A model generated the notes under the pieces. It saw nothing but the letters and a program-made list of their open reading frames with translations. It was not told the origin of the DNA and ran no database searches. A stretch of 64,000 nt of DNA from Cotesia glomerata (Eukaryota > Arthropoda > Insecta > Hymenoptera > Braconidae), in assembly GCF_020080835.1 (NCBI RefSeq), contig NW_025401886.1, forward strand, positions 372,001 through 436,000. Reading direction: 5' to 3'. A program made the translations under genes and the position numbers. Each line of letters starts with the position of its first letter. Within the stretch, counting starts at the first letter, position 1. Shown here one piece after another: positions 34,054 through 46,267 of this stretch.

Positions 34054-36000
34054 TGTTATATCCGAAAATTTTATTTATTTTTTTAATTCTCCGAAAATAA
34101 TTATTTTCTAATTTAAAACTTCCGGGGACCATAAAATTTAATCTTTATTCTTTAAACTTAATTCTAAAAGAGAAATCTAAAGCAAACAGTTAATGCACTT
34201 TTAATGACCTTCGTCTAAGACCCTCTTAAAATTTTTTTTTTAAAACCCCTAATAAGACTTAAAAATAAAGGCCCCAAAAGACGAAACCCAGAGCCTTATC
34301 TAATACGGGGTCATAAAAGTCTCAGACTAAAGGGACAGGGAATTTCCTCGAAGTAATAAAACTAGGAAAATATCTTATCCAGATGTGCATTTAAGATAGC
34401 ATTAACAAATATAATAAAACTACGACCATTTTTTTTTTCTCTATTTAAAATAAATAATTTTATTTTTATCTCACTAAAAGGACACACAATTTTTTTTATT
34501 CCCTTCTAAAAAATGTTAAAATTAAATCTTTATCATAAAATTTTATGGTTTAAACCTACTTAAAATAATCTCTACTATAAAAAAAATTCACTTGAAATAA
34601 AATTCTATCTTTTAAAAAAATTAATTTCTAAAAATAGCTAAAATAAAATTCTATTTTTAACTTCTAAAAAAGGTATCTAAAGGAAATTTTATTTTCTAAA
34701 AAAATAATTTAAATAATTTTTACAACAAAGATGTTAAATTTTAATTTCTAAAAATAACCAAAATAATTTTAATAACAAAGATTTTAATTTCTAAAATATT
34801 TAAAATCATTTCTACAATAAAAACTTAATTTCTAAAAATATTCAAAATAACGTCTACAGTAAAATTTTAAATTCTAAAAATATTTAAAATAATTTCTCTA
34901 AAAAGTTTTAATTCAAAAAAAAAAATCATAATTCCCGATGACTAAAAATTCACAAGCGTTATTAAATGATATCTACATGTGAAATAAAAATGAGGGAATC
35001 ATCTAAAACAAATTCTTATTGCAAGATAATCCGATAAATTCTCATTTTTCTCTTCTTCTTTTCTGAAATAATTAAATTTCCTTATTGATTACGAAAATAA
35101 GTTAATAAAGACATGAGACTATGCAATCTTTATCATTAAGATAAAATCAATTTTGTTGTAAAACCGATTGTTATTAAGGTTGTTAGGATAGAATTTATAT
35201 CGCTATTATTATTACGAAATATTAGATTTAATTTATAATTTTAAGATTATTCCTAAATAAATGAAATAAAATCACATGTACATGCCGGTATGTGTGTGGG
35301 TGCGCACACACACAGGTCTGCATTAGGGCGTGTCCTATTCGCTTTTCCGAAGGGAATGGGACCAGAGTCGGGAAAACTGCATCCTCATTGGATGGAAGTT
35401 CTCCCAGAACATATACAATCTGGGTATGACTACTAAACTATATAAAGACACGTTTTTCCAAAAACGGCCTACTAAAAACTTTGAGGGTCCACTAAACGGA
35501 TCGACGTCTAATAAATTTTTCAAGTCCTTAGTGAACGGTTCAGTTGCTATTGAAATTTTCGAAGCTCTAGTGAATAGCTCAATTGCTACTAATATTTTCG
35601 AGTTTGACTACTAATAATTTTTTTTTTAAGCTTAACGAGTGATTCAATTCATATTAAATTCAAGTTTTGTTTAAACGTGGTTATATTGTTCTTTTTAAAT
35701 TTTACAAAAACGTGGTCATTCCGTTTGTATATTTTCAAAAGTTTAATAAGTAATCAGTGTGAATAAAAGGTACTGTACTAGTTGTAAGCCGTTTATTGTT
35801 CAATTCGGTTAATTTAATTTTGCCTTTATGTACTTTGAATTTCATCAATTTGTGTTGAATATATCTTATAACCGAAAATTCTAATCGTATTAATTAACAT
35901 AACATTTCCAGACAAAATTAAAATTAAGATCCCGGTCTATAGGCCGAAAGGCTTGGGCCAAATATAAATTAATTAATTAAGTCCAAAATTGGACGTAACA
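34054..36000 (+). mobile_element. Solo LTR, 1947 bp, TSD AACT
   Basis: Starts TGTTATATCCGAAAATTTT and ends GGACGTAACA, the same termini class as the LTRs at 15821 and 26737. It is flanked by AACT at 34050-34053 and 36001-36004. Long for an LTR. Half is A-rich, half (35280-35640) richer in GC with a short open frame (35330-35614) of unknown nature. Confidence 0.85.
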
Positions 36001-36402
36001 AACTGAAAAACCGATTTTGGGTAATTAAAATTTCATTAAATTTTTTTATGCTTAAATTTTTTCTGAATAAAAGGAAGTACAAGCTGTGATTAAAAAAAAA
36101 TAGATCAATCGATAAATTATTTACCAAGTTAGAGCTACTTGCTTAAACGTGTTGGCGTTCAACGCTTCGATTTTGCATTAAAAAATTCTTATGACGTAAA
36201 TTATTGGTCCTAGAGAAATCCTGCTTTGCTTATTTTATTTGTTAATCTTTACTCTAAATGTTGTTTCCAGTATATTTCAAGCAATTTTTATTCGTTAACG
36301 AGATAGATTAATCTAAAGCTACTTGCAAAACATCACGGAGAGGAAAGAATATAACTTATTCCTATGTAGAATGGTAACCATTACCATGTTACATAGTAGC
36401 CG

Positions 36403-37143
36403 AAATTTTTATGAAAACCCTGTGTAAATTTGATAATAAAAATCTTAGAAATTGTGATAAAAATATGAACAATCACTCATTCGATGCGGAATTAAATTCT
36501 GAAAATAATGTTGTTGCTTTTTTCATTTTTTTGATGAAAATTTCAATTTGTTATTAACAAAAAATATATCCAAAATAACAAATCTTAGCTTTTTGTTAAT
36601 AACTCAATAACTACTAACTCAATAACTATTAGTGATATCAAAAATCGGAAAAAAGATCCTTAAAGAGGAAGAAATTTCTGAAAAAAAATCTCGACTCCGG
36701 GAACTCTAACTTGAAAAACAATAATTTTTATTCACTGTTGAAAATAGGGTTCCACGCAACTGCCGTCGTATTTTAGCATCGGCGCGGCCGTGTGACAAAA
36801 GTCGCGCGGAACTCTATTTTCAACATTTAATAAAAATTATTATTTTTCAAGCTAGTGTTCCGGAAGTCGAGACTTTTTTTCAGAAGTTTTCTCCTCTTTA
36901 AGGATCTTTTTTCTAATTTTTGATATCACCAATAGTTATTGAGTTATTCACGAAAAACTAAGATTTGTTATTTTGGTTATGTTTTTTGTTAATAACATAT
37001 TGGAATTTTCATCAAAAAAATAAAAAAACAACAACATTACTTTCAGAATTTAATTCCGAATCGAACGAGTGATTGTTCATATTTTTATCAGAATTTCTAA
37101 GATTTTTATTAGCAAATTTATACAGGGTTCTCACAAAAATTTT
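36403..37143. mobile_element. Foldback element in repeat X, copy 2
   Basis: Same arms and GC-rich apex as 25321-26046, with a small tandem duplication near 36600 (AATAACTCAATAACTACTAA). Confidence 0.8.
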
Positions 37144-38157
37144 CCAAATCGGACCATGCATACTCGATGGTTTAAGACATCAAGTCTAAACAAAACCCAT
37201 AACTTTTTTCTACTGTCTGGACTGCTGGGTATTATATAGAATGTATTCTTTTTGACCCACTAGATGAAAGATCGCAAATATGATATCCGTTTTATATCTG
37301 TTAGTCCCAGTGTTCATCTATGTACACTTAACATAATCTATATAGCAGGAAAATATTATATAGATAGCTTATGACTTCAAGTGTAAATGGGCCGAATTTC
37401 CTCCTTGTTCAGAATTTTTTTTTTTTAATTTCATAAACAATATTAGCGTTTGAGTTATTTACGAAAAACTGAAAAATTTTTTCTTTTTTTTCAACTTGTC
37501 TCGTAAATGACAATCGTAATTTTTTATGTGCTGATTAATCCTTGAAAAACAATTTACTAAACGTCACTCCGAATCAAATAAGGTATTACCAATAATTTTA
37601 GAAGCTTTATATCTATTCAACACGTTTTAGAACTTTTTGACTAGACATATTTCTCATGTAAGGCGCATTTTACGCCAAATTGACCACTTTTTACCCTGAC
37701 CCCTTTCGATTTGGCTGAAAATTTTTCAACCTTTTCTACCCTATAAAAAATGCTTTTCATAATTTTTCAAATGACCATTACTTTCTCAAAATTTAACTTA
37801 GTATAGGGACGTTTATTTTTTCAAAATTTTTGTTTTTAAATGTACATTTCAAAAAACAAATAAAAAAAATTTTTTTGAACCCATTTTAACCATTATTTTT
37901 TAGATTTTTGAAAAAAATCAAAAATTTCTCGATGGTAACCATTTTTTAATTTTTATTTTTTAACATATGAAACTTTAATATTTTCTGCAATTTCTCAAAT
38001 TTTTTCGGAGTGGTGTTCTTTTGATATTTTTTTTTCCGATTGAAAAAAAAAATTTTTTTTTTAGCTTTTTTTTCTCATAACACCGTTTTGAAAATTTTTT
38101 TGTTCAAAGAAAACTTCGAAATATGAAAAAAAAACATAAAAACAAAAATTGGAGGTA

Positions 38158-39434
38158 GGGTAAATGCACCAATTATTGACCGATTAAGGTTTTCTTTTTC
38201 TGTACTAAGCTATAAAAAATCTATTAACCTACTAAAAACAATTTGTAATGGATTTTATTAAAGGTAAATACTTAATTAATAATAATTAATAACTATTTAT
38301 AATAAAAATTAACAAAATTATATTAATTTTGTTATTTGAATCTTGAAATACTAAAATCACCAATTATTGACCGAAGAAACCCAATAAATGACCGACCGTT
38401 CTCCAATCAATTGACCGCTGAAATAATTATAAGTAATTTTGTAAACTACATGTATGTAATTAAATTTATGCAGTACTTTTGAAGTATTAACGACATCTTT
38501 AACAAAACTAAACATACAATATAATTTTAAATCGTACTTTTTTATAAAATAATATAAATAATAGCAATAATCAACATAAAGTCACATTTCTTTAGGTCAC
38601 AAATAATCACAAATTCATTTTGATGACGATAATTCTTCTGATTCACTTGAAATTTTTTTATTCTTCTCCTTCTTTTTTTCAATTAAAGCTTTTTCACTAG
38701 CTTGTAACTCTTTTTTTTTTTTAATTGCTTAGCAATTTTTTCTTCTAATAATTCGTTCTTTGATATAACCGTTCACTAAAAAAATTAGAACAAAATAAAA
38801 TTTAATAATCAAAAAAGATTTTAAGTATTATTTTAATTATAAATATACATTTTATAATGATTATTTTTATATTTACAAAATATTGAATGACTAAAGTACT
38901 TTAAACACTTGACAGATTTAATTTTGAGGTTAAGAAATTAGTATTATAAATATACGGTCATTAATTAGATTGTGATAAAATCAGAGGGTCTAATAAATGA
39001 CCGAATGAATTTTTTACTGGGTAAAGAGCTTCTGACGGATCCAATAGTTGACCGGTCTTCTAATAATACTAAAACTTATAATTTAACTTTATTTTTTCAA
39101 AAAAGTTGGAATCTGATCTTTAATTAACATAATAAAACTAAAATATTTTATATTATGGCGATAAATATCACTAAATTAATGATGGAATGCACTCACTCTC
39201 CAATTGTACGCTAGCTATTTTTGACCGCTTTATGGCTAGTTGCGTTGTAAACAAACTCAGAATATTTTTTTAAAGCTATAATCACTGCGCAATTTTTTAT
39301 TATGATGATTAAATGCCATATTTTTTTATTTTAATACTTTAAGAAAAAAAAACCCTTGTAAAATATTAATTAATTAACTTTTTTATACATCGGTCAACTA
39401 ATTGGTGACCGGTCAACAACTGGTGCATTTATCC
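38158..39434. mobile_element. MITE with TTGACCG motif clusters, copy 2
   Basis: Same as 29275-30565; TA duplicates at 38156-38157 and 39435-39436. Confidence 0.85.
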
Positions 39435-39969
39435 TAGTAATCATCGAAAAAATAAATGGTTTTTTTGAAAAATTAAAAAAAAAAAAAGAAAGCTTCAAAC
39501 ACTTTATTTGTATTTCTTTCAAAAACTAGATTGAAAAAAAAAAAAAAAAGTTGTTCTTCGGTCATTTCTCGAAACCATGAAGAAATAAATTTAGCGAATC
39601 AAAAAGTAGAAAATTTTGAAAAGGCGAAAATTCATCAAATGTGTTGTTTTAAACGCCTGTCCATTGTTAAAAAATGGACCAAAAAAGAACTTTTCTTTTA
39701 CTTTCTTTATTTTTCAAATTAGTTGTGGAAAAAAAAAATATTCAAAAAATTTTTTCGTATTTTTTTTTTGGAAAGTACATCAAAAAACAAAAAAAAACGT
39801 TTTAATATGTAAAATTTCGAAAAAGTAACAGGCATTTGAAAAAAAAAATTTCCTTACTATACCGCCTACACTAGAAAACTTATCGTTTACATTTTTATTT
39901 ACCTTCTTCAGAGGGCGCTAATATTCAACACTTAACAGTCGAAATTTATGTAAAATGAATCGTGAAAAA

Positions 39970-40252
39970 AGTAAGGGTGGGAGGAGTATTCGGCTCGGAG
40001 TCTTGGTCCCTATCACTCGTTTTGAGAGCGGCTGACGAATTTTCACTACCAATCACCTCGTTGACTGAGCGCCTCAAACGAATATCCTAAAAAGAGTATC
40101 TTAACAAGACTGCTGTTCGCTCTTACTTGGAGTAGGAGCATGCTAGTCAGACGGACAAATATCTCATGAGTGAGTATAGTATCTGTGCGTTCAGAACTGC
40201 TCGCTCGAGGAGTATAGCTTAAAACGAGTTAAACTCTTACTCCCTATCCCTG
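39970..40252 (-). repeat. hAT right terminal and subterminal repeats
   Basis: Mirror of the left end: GGTGGGAGGAGTATTCGGC inside, then many ACTCG/GAGTA/CTCGAG motifs, ending TACTCCCTATCCCTG. Confidence 0.8.
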
Positions 40253-40260
40253 TTCAAAAG

Positions 40261-41068
40261 TAGTAATTGGTGCTATGGACAAAGAATGCCTGTATTGTCA
40301 TGCTTTGAAATTCAAAAATGAACCAGCTGGGATGTGTTGCGCGTCAGGGAAGGTACAACTACCTGTAATTGAAACACGACCGGAACCATTGAACGGTTTG
40401 CTTATCGGCACAGATCCAGATTCTAACGTGTTCCTGAAGTCCATTCGAACATTTAACTCATGCTTTCAAATGATATCGTTCGGAGCAACAGAAATAGTTC
40501 AAAATACTAATGCAAATGGTCAACAATACAATTCTATATTTAAAATCAAAGGCCAAGTTTATCATAAAATAGGCTCATTGCTGCCAATGCCAAACGAACC
40601 ATATACATTTTTACAAATCTACTTTATCGGCGGCGAGGACTCCGGAAGCGCAATAGCCAATTGGGTGGATGCACGTTGTGGCTACATTAACCTTGATTCA
40701 TTCTTTGCTAGACGCATCGTCAGCGAGCTGGATGCTCTATTGAATGAGCATAATGAATTATTGAAAATATTCAAATCCCACATGCACAAATTAGAAAGCG
40801 ATAATCACGGTATTGTTATTAATTTTGATCAAACACCAGCTGGAGAACACATTCGTAGATTCAATGCACCTGTTGCTGACGACGTTGCTGGAATCATGGT
40901 TGGCGATCGTATAGGTGCACGAGAAATTGTGATTCGTAGGAGAAATAATAATCTTCAGTTCATTGCTGATACACACCGTTCATATGACGCTCCCCACTCT
41001 CGCTAATCTTCTGGAAGGGACAAGACGGATATAGCATAAATATTAAACAACGAGATCCCGTATCGGGT
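40261..41068 (+). pseudogene. Helitron Rep/helicase: N-terminal domain
   Basis: This continues the gene begun at 14689. It encodes GAMDKECLYCHALKFKNEP, GMCCASGKVQLP and FNSCFQMISFGATEI, the Cys-rich Helitron_like_N region, then ADDVAGIMVGD and HRSYDA. A frameshift near 41004 moves the frame to IFWKGQDGYSINIKQRDPVSG, which ends at a splice donor-like GTACTT at ~41069. The ATG at 40275 is internal and not the true start. Confidence 0.85.
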
Positions 41069-41168
41069 ACTTCATTTATTATGAATTTGATTATTACACT
41101 TTTAACAAAATAATTAAATTATTAAATGCAATTAACTTAAATTAATATTTATGAATATATTATTACAG

Positions 41169-42424
41169 GAGCCGAAACAAACAAGAACGTTAGCTCGAAG
41201 GATTATTATGCGTATAGATTGATGATTAGACGCGGGCTGGATAACGTCATTCTACGATTTCGAGAGCTTTGTCAACAATTCATGGTCGACATGTACGCGA
41301 AGATAGAACGACTACGATACTTACGATATAATCAACTCAAGCTACGTGTGGAAGAGTACATTCACTTGCGAGACGCTATTGTGAACAACGCCGACGCCGC
41401 CGAAATTGGTAACTCTGTCACTCTACCATCATCGTACGTAGGCAGTCCACGTCATATGCAAGAGTATATAAAGGAAGCTCTGACTTTCGTGCGCGAATAT
41501 GGGCGACCGTGTTTATTTATCACGTTCACATGTAATCCAAAATGGCCAGAGATTACATCTTTGCTGTTGCCTGGCCAAAATGCAATACATCGTCATGACA
41601 TTACAGCACGTGTGTTTAGACAAAAGCTGAAGTCATTAATAAATGTTATTAGTAAATCACATGGATTCGGTCCCACACGTTGCTGGCTGTATTCGGTTGA
41701 GTGGCAAAAGCGAGGATTACCTCATGCCCACATTTTGGTATGGTTAATCGATAAAATCCATCCTGAAGAAATAGATAATATAATTTCTGCAGAAATTCTC
41801 GATCCGTCTACTGATCAATTGCTGTTTGATATTGTTACAGCAAACATGATTCATGGCCCATGTGGTACTTTTAATCGTTCATCGCCTTGCATGTCAGATG
41901 GAAAATGTACAAAAAATTTCCTTTAAGATTTCACTAACGATACAATCACAAATGTCGACGGATATCCAATATATCGTCGAAGGAATCCAGATAATGGCGG
42001 ACAATCATTTATTAAAAACATCAGCAACACAGACATTGATATTGACAATCGTTGGGTCGTGCCATATTCGCCCCTGCTGAGCAAAACATACAATGCTCAT
42101 ATTAATGTTGAGTTCTGCAGTTCTGTGAAGAGCATCAAATACATTTGCAAGTATGTCCATAAAGGCAGTGACATGGCGGTGTTTAGAGTGGAAAATACCA
42201 ATGTGAATGCTCCTCCAGTAAATAAAAACGATGAAATAACGCTCTACCAAATAGGTCGGTACATCAGCTCCAATGAAGCTGATTGGCGTATCTTTGGTTT
42301 TCCAATTCATGAACGGGATCCAGCAGTTGTTCAGTTAGCCGTTCATCTTGAAAATGGTCAGCGTGTATATTTCACGAACGAGACAGCGATTGATCGTGCT
42401 ATAAATCCACCAAAAACTACACTC
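41169..42424 (+). pseudogene. Helitron Rep (HUH) domain with Y2 motif
   Basis: Starts after an intron-like segment ending ATTATTACAG. It encodes GAETNKNVSSKDYYAYRLMI, FITFTCNPKWPEI (Rep motif 1), the HUH motif GLPHAHIL at ~41714-41737, HGPCG, and the Y2 motif KYICKYVHKG at ~42137-42166 carrying the two catalytic tyrosines for rolling-circle transposition. A frameshift near 41924 separates the HUH and Y2 parts. The catalytic residues are therefore all encoded but not in one frame. Confidence 0.9.
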
Positions 42425-42431
42425 TGCTGCA

Positions 42432-43016
42432 AAAAATGTGGACGTTGACATTTTAAATCTGAAGATACAACAGTTATTGCCAGGGGACTTGGTATCATAT
42501 AAATCTATTGATGCAGTTTGCGATGACACTGAAGCTGTAAATTTTCCAACAGAGTTTTTGAACTCACTAGATTTGCCAAGCATGCCACCACATAACTTAC
42601 AATTGAAGGTTGGATCTCCAATTATTTTGCTTCGTAATTTGAACCCGCCACGGCTATGCAACGGTACACGATTAGTCATTGAAAAATTAATGAAAAAAGT
42701 TATCCAAGGCACCATTTTAAATGGCAAGTTTCGAGGTGAAAATATATTGATACCACGAATACCTATTATACCCACAGATGTGCCAATTCAATTTAAGCGT
42801 ATTCAATTTCCGATTCGATCGGCATTTGCAATGACTATTAATAAATCCCAAGGCCAAACAATGTCTGTTTGTGGCTTAGATTTGAGCACACCGTGTTTTT
42901 CACACGGACAATTATACGTTGCATGCTCTCGAGTGGGTAAACCATCAAGTTTGTTTGTATTAGCTAAAGACGGGCTAACAAAAAATATTGTTCACGCTGC
43001 AGTATTAAGAGGTTAA
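42432..43016 (+). pseudogene. Helitron helicase, C-terminal remnant
   Basis: PIF1-type SF1 helicase C terminus: DILNLKIQQLLPGD, LKVGSPIILLRNLNPPRLCNGT, the motif V region FAMTINKSQGQT and motif VI LYVACSRVGKPS. Motifs I-IV, including the Walker A ATP-binding site, are absent: the Rep tail joins this segment directly at ~42425. Ends with a stop at 43014-43016. Confidence 0.9.
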
Positions 43017-43223
43017 TATTATGTAATTAATTAATTGTATAAATAATTATTACTTTTAATAAATTAAAACAATTAATGTTTGGTGTTTTGTTATTTTTAA
43101 ACAATATTCCCTCATCGTTCACAGCGCTCCAGGCCTTTTTCACTCATATTCCACATCCTTATACACTTCCAATAAGTTAGTAATTTTTTTTTACACTAGA
43201 AATTATCTAGAAATTATTCACAT

Positions 43224-43358
<135 letters not shown>

Positions 43359-43756
43359 AACGTAAAGCTATGTACATAATTATATCTAATCAAATGTAAA
43401 TTTATTTATTTTTTTTTTAGTAATAAATGCCAAGGAACAGGCCAAATGGCAAAGTATGGAATACAATAATTCTTGTGGAACTGTAAATTTACAAAATAAT
43501 ACAAATGATACATGAAATTAACATGTGTAGGAATATAAAAAACAAAAAACTATAAAGTGATATAAGAATGTGTTATGCTTAACAATATTATAAATTTAAC
43601 AAGTATATTTGGTAATAATTTATGATTAAATTATAGTGAGATTTAAATAAGTCCATTTCTCATTTGGAATAAACGTTATCTAACATCTTGTAAATAACTA
43701 GCTAAATAAAATAACATATTATAACAATGCACATAAACTTAGAAATATTAATTAAT

Positions 43757-43973
43757 CTAGAAGTCATTTGACAAAAAATAGTTAAACAAATTCTTTTTGA
43801 AGACTTCTAAAGAACTCGCATCTAAAACATCCGGCGGAAGTTTTTGCCATAACCGTATTGCTGTTATAACAAAAGAATGTTCTAATCAAGATGTTGTGAA
43901 CTTAGGTATTAAAAAATTTACATTGTTATTTTTAATTGCAATTCTTTCTGAATGCTTAGAATCATCATCGATG
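43757..43973 (-). pseudogene. LINE ORF2 C terminus
   Basis: The minus strand reads DDDSKHSERIAIKNNNVNFL, one stop, then RLWQKLPPDVLDASSLEVF and SNDF with stop at 43757-43759. The RLW..LP block is a hallmark of CR1/Jockey-group C termini. It continues the frame of 45328-45730 once the LTR and one GATG are set aside. Confidence 0.8.
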
Positions 43974-43986
43974 TGTTTCATCCCCA

Positions 43987-44523
43987 CATGGAAAAAAAAT
44001 CCTATGAAAAATTACAATGGTAACATCGTAATCCAGGACTAGACTTTTAGTATGTTGATTTTTACGATGCTGCCGTCTACAGAATACAATTTTAATTATT
44101 GAAAATCACGATGTTATTTAGTGAATTTTTTTTCCGTAATAAGCAAGTGAATATGGACGCATACTATATATTTTAATAAAAGAGAGACAGAGTCCAGTAG
44201 TTTGCGACACCACCACCGAAAGATGATAAACTACTGTAAGGAGGGTCTTATTATGTGACTGAACAGAAAATTTAGATATTCCCTTCGATAGTGTAAGGGG
44301 ATAAACCTTGGACTTGTGGCGGAGAGGACACCGGGTTCGATTCCTCGGTGATACGAGATTATTTTTTCGGTGACCTAAACTTCTTTTTAATTTGAGTGAT
44401 AGAAATTTACGATGTTACATCGTATAAATTATGATGTTTGAGTTCTGGTCCAGCAGTACAATGTCCTATACTAAAAATTACGATGTTTTCATCGTAATTT
44501 TTCGTAAAATTTTTTTTTCCATG
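43987..44523. mobile_element. Foldback MITE with ACGATGTTA-type words and a tRNA-like core
   Basis: The arms start CATGGAAAAAAAATCC and end TTTTTTTTTCCATG, and run ~110 bp inward with shared ATTACRATG/AACATCGTAAT words. Between the arms, at 44286-44357 on the plus strand, lies a tRNA-like sequence: A-box-like TAGTGTAAGGGG and B box CCGGGTTCGATTCCTCGG. Confidence 0.7.
44286..44357 (+). tRNA. tRNA-like sequence inside foldback MITE
   Basis: A strong T arm (CCGGGTTCGATTCCTCGG region) and an A-box-like stretch, but a poor acceptor stem. Best read as a SINE head or tRNA pseudogene. Confidence 0.4.
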
Positions 44524-45327
44524 CACTTGCATTCGCAGATGTCTCTGATAGCAAATACGCGCGCTAATTTAACCTTTAACAATTATGCAATAATTTCATA
44601 AATATTCATTTTTTATAAATAATACTGTTAAAAGATAAGTAAAGAATTCCAAATGATAAATATTAAATATTAAATATTAGAAATAGAAAATTATAAGAAA
44701 ATGTGAAACTCAGCCAACACCTGAGTAAACAAAATATTTTTAAGTTTACATTAACATTTTCTCACGAAGAATATTAATGAAAAATCTAGACTGATAAAAA
44801 TTATTCATGGTAAGACAACTAGCGTTGATTACATAGGGTATATTCAAGAACATTCAAAGAATGTTCTAAATAAATAAATGATAACGAACGCCTGCGTGTC
44901 TTAGACTCTGGAGTTGAGTCAGCGTTCGTCATCCGAGTAGGCCTTGGAAATGCCACGCGCATCAACTCAAGACAACAGGATATTCGAGGTGCACGGGTAG
45001 TTCAAGGCTCTCTTCTTCTAAGACTCTTCTTGATCTTAAAGTTACGAACTTAAGACTCTTCTTAATTAACTCTTGTCGTGAGACTATTAAATAAAATAAC
45101 AATAAATACCATTACGTACTTCACGGCAGTTGTCATACCAGTTATATTGCAACTGTATTTTAAATAGTTGAATAAATAAAATTGTTAATTAAATTCACCG
45201 AAGTTAGTTATTTCAGAATTAATTCGAGAACCTCTACTTACGACTCTGGAGGTCGTATCATCTTAATCTCCAGCTCTAGTTGTTCTACTGATTACCTACA
45301 AATCCGTGAGGTTACCGGGACGTAACA

Positions 45328-45730
45328 GATGAACATTTTTCTTGAATAAATGGACTTACCAATGGTTAACAATTTATAAAAGCAAGTTACCAAGGAGTAC
45401 AATTTTCTAGATTTGACTGACAACCAACATAATTGTTGTCTATAAGGCGTTATATGTTCATCTCGTTTTAAATTGTAAATAAATCTTATTGCGCTATTTA
45501 AGGCACGCTGTAATTTTAAATAATTCTTAACATTTGAATCAATAAAAACAACAAAACAATAATATATTAATGGTATAATAGTAGCCATAACCAATAATTT
45601 CCTTATTTCCATAGTAAATATATTTTTTTCGAATTTTTAAACAATATAAAGCAGAATTAATCTTTTTAATAGTATAAGAGATATGATTTTCCCAAGAGAG
45701 ATCATTGTTTATATGGGGCACGCCACGCCA
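45328..45730 (-). pseudogene. LINE RT C-terminal portion
   Basis: Minus strand: HINNDLSWENHISYTIKKI, a 1-bp frameshift in an A run near 45643, then IRKLLVMATIIPLIYYCFVV, LQRALNSAIRFIYNL, RQQLCWLSVKSRKLYSL. These are the post-YADD blocks of CR1/Jockey-group RTs. Starts and stops of the separate open frames are artefacts of the frameshift. Confidence 0.82.
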
Positions 45731-46267
45731 AATCGGACGGTTTCAAAAATTTGAATTTTAGATATTCTCAATTTTTTAGTACCCCCCAAAAGAGGCCTCC
45801 TGATAAATTTGGAGATTTTTTTGATCACTGGTTCAAAAAATATCGAACTTTCAAAATTTTTTTTTTCAAAATTTTCGTTTTTAAATGTCTTTTTCAGAAA
45901 AAAATATTAAAAAAATATTCAAATTACTTTTCATTAAGATTTTTTTGAAAATTTGCTATTTTGAACTTCTATCCTTCCTCCAACTTCTAAGCCCGGTCCG
46001 GTAAAGGTCTTTCATAATTACTATTTTTTATCGATTTTCAAAAATTATAAATTATCATCAGTACCGATTTTTTAAACTCTGTACTTCTTTATTACTTATA
46101 ATAAATTGATTTTGATATCTTTTTTCCCCCAAATGAGAATTTTAAAGAAATAAAGAAAGACTAATTTTATTTACAAGTAACTACCCGAGAAAAAATATTT
46201 ATATATAATTATATATAACAATATTTAAATATATATTTATTACATATAATTAATTATTGGGTTAATT
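45731..46267. other. AT-rich spacer, nothing recognised
   Basis: Contains CCAAATCGGACGGTTTCAAA and long A/T tracts. No motif-bearing ORF. Confidence 0.5.

Larger units (their letters stand above)
36005..39966. repeat. Repeat X, copy 2
   Basis: Collinear with 24941-31086 minus the LTR and MITE D found there, at an identity judged well above 90% by eye. It continues without a break into the right hAT subterminal region, whereas copy 1 stops at the gap. Confidence 0.8.
14988..40252 (-). mobile_element. 25.3-kb hAT-ended segment with 8-bp TSD TTCAAAAG
   Basis: The ends are CAGGGATAGGGAGTA and its exact reverse complement. TTCAAAAG is duplicated at 14980-14987 and 40253-40260, and Helitron copy 2 has the uninterrupted site. 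These are hAT hallmarks. Both ~280-bp subterminal regions are packed with ACTCG/ACTCC/GAGTA motifs in both orientations. The segment contains both halves of a minus-strand BED/hAT transposase (31187-32432, then 23834-24940), so the simplest view is one hAT element bloated by later insertions: LTRs, foldbacks, copia, an endonuclease gene and repeat X. Confidence 0.85.
43974..45327 (-). mobile_element. Solo LTR, 1354 bp, TSD GATG
   Basis: Ends TGTTTCATCC and GGACGTAACA, flanked by GATG at 43970-43973 and 45328-45331. The LINE frame is restored when it is ignored, which proves the boundaries. It contains a MITE (43987-44523). The remaining LTR part (44524-45327) has AATAAA signals near 45100-45180. 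Strand not determined by coding; given as minus arbitrarily. Confidence 0.82.
43412..45730 (-). mobile_element. CR1-type LINE 3' half on minus strand, split by solo LTR
   Basis: Contains the RT C terminus (45328-45730) and the protein end (43757-43973), then a 3' UTR and an A-rich tail (poly-T in this strand at ~43409-43420). It breaks off at ~45730, so it is 5' truncated. Confidence 0.8.

Noticed and set aside
43797..44042. Plus-strand 81-residue open frame
   Set aside because: It is antisense to the LINE C terminus and crosses the LTR boundary.
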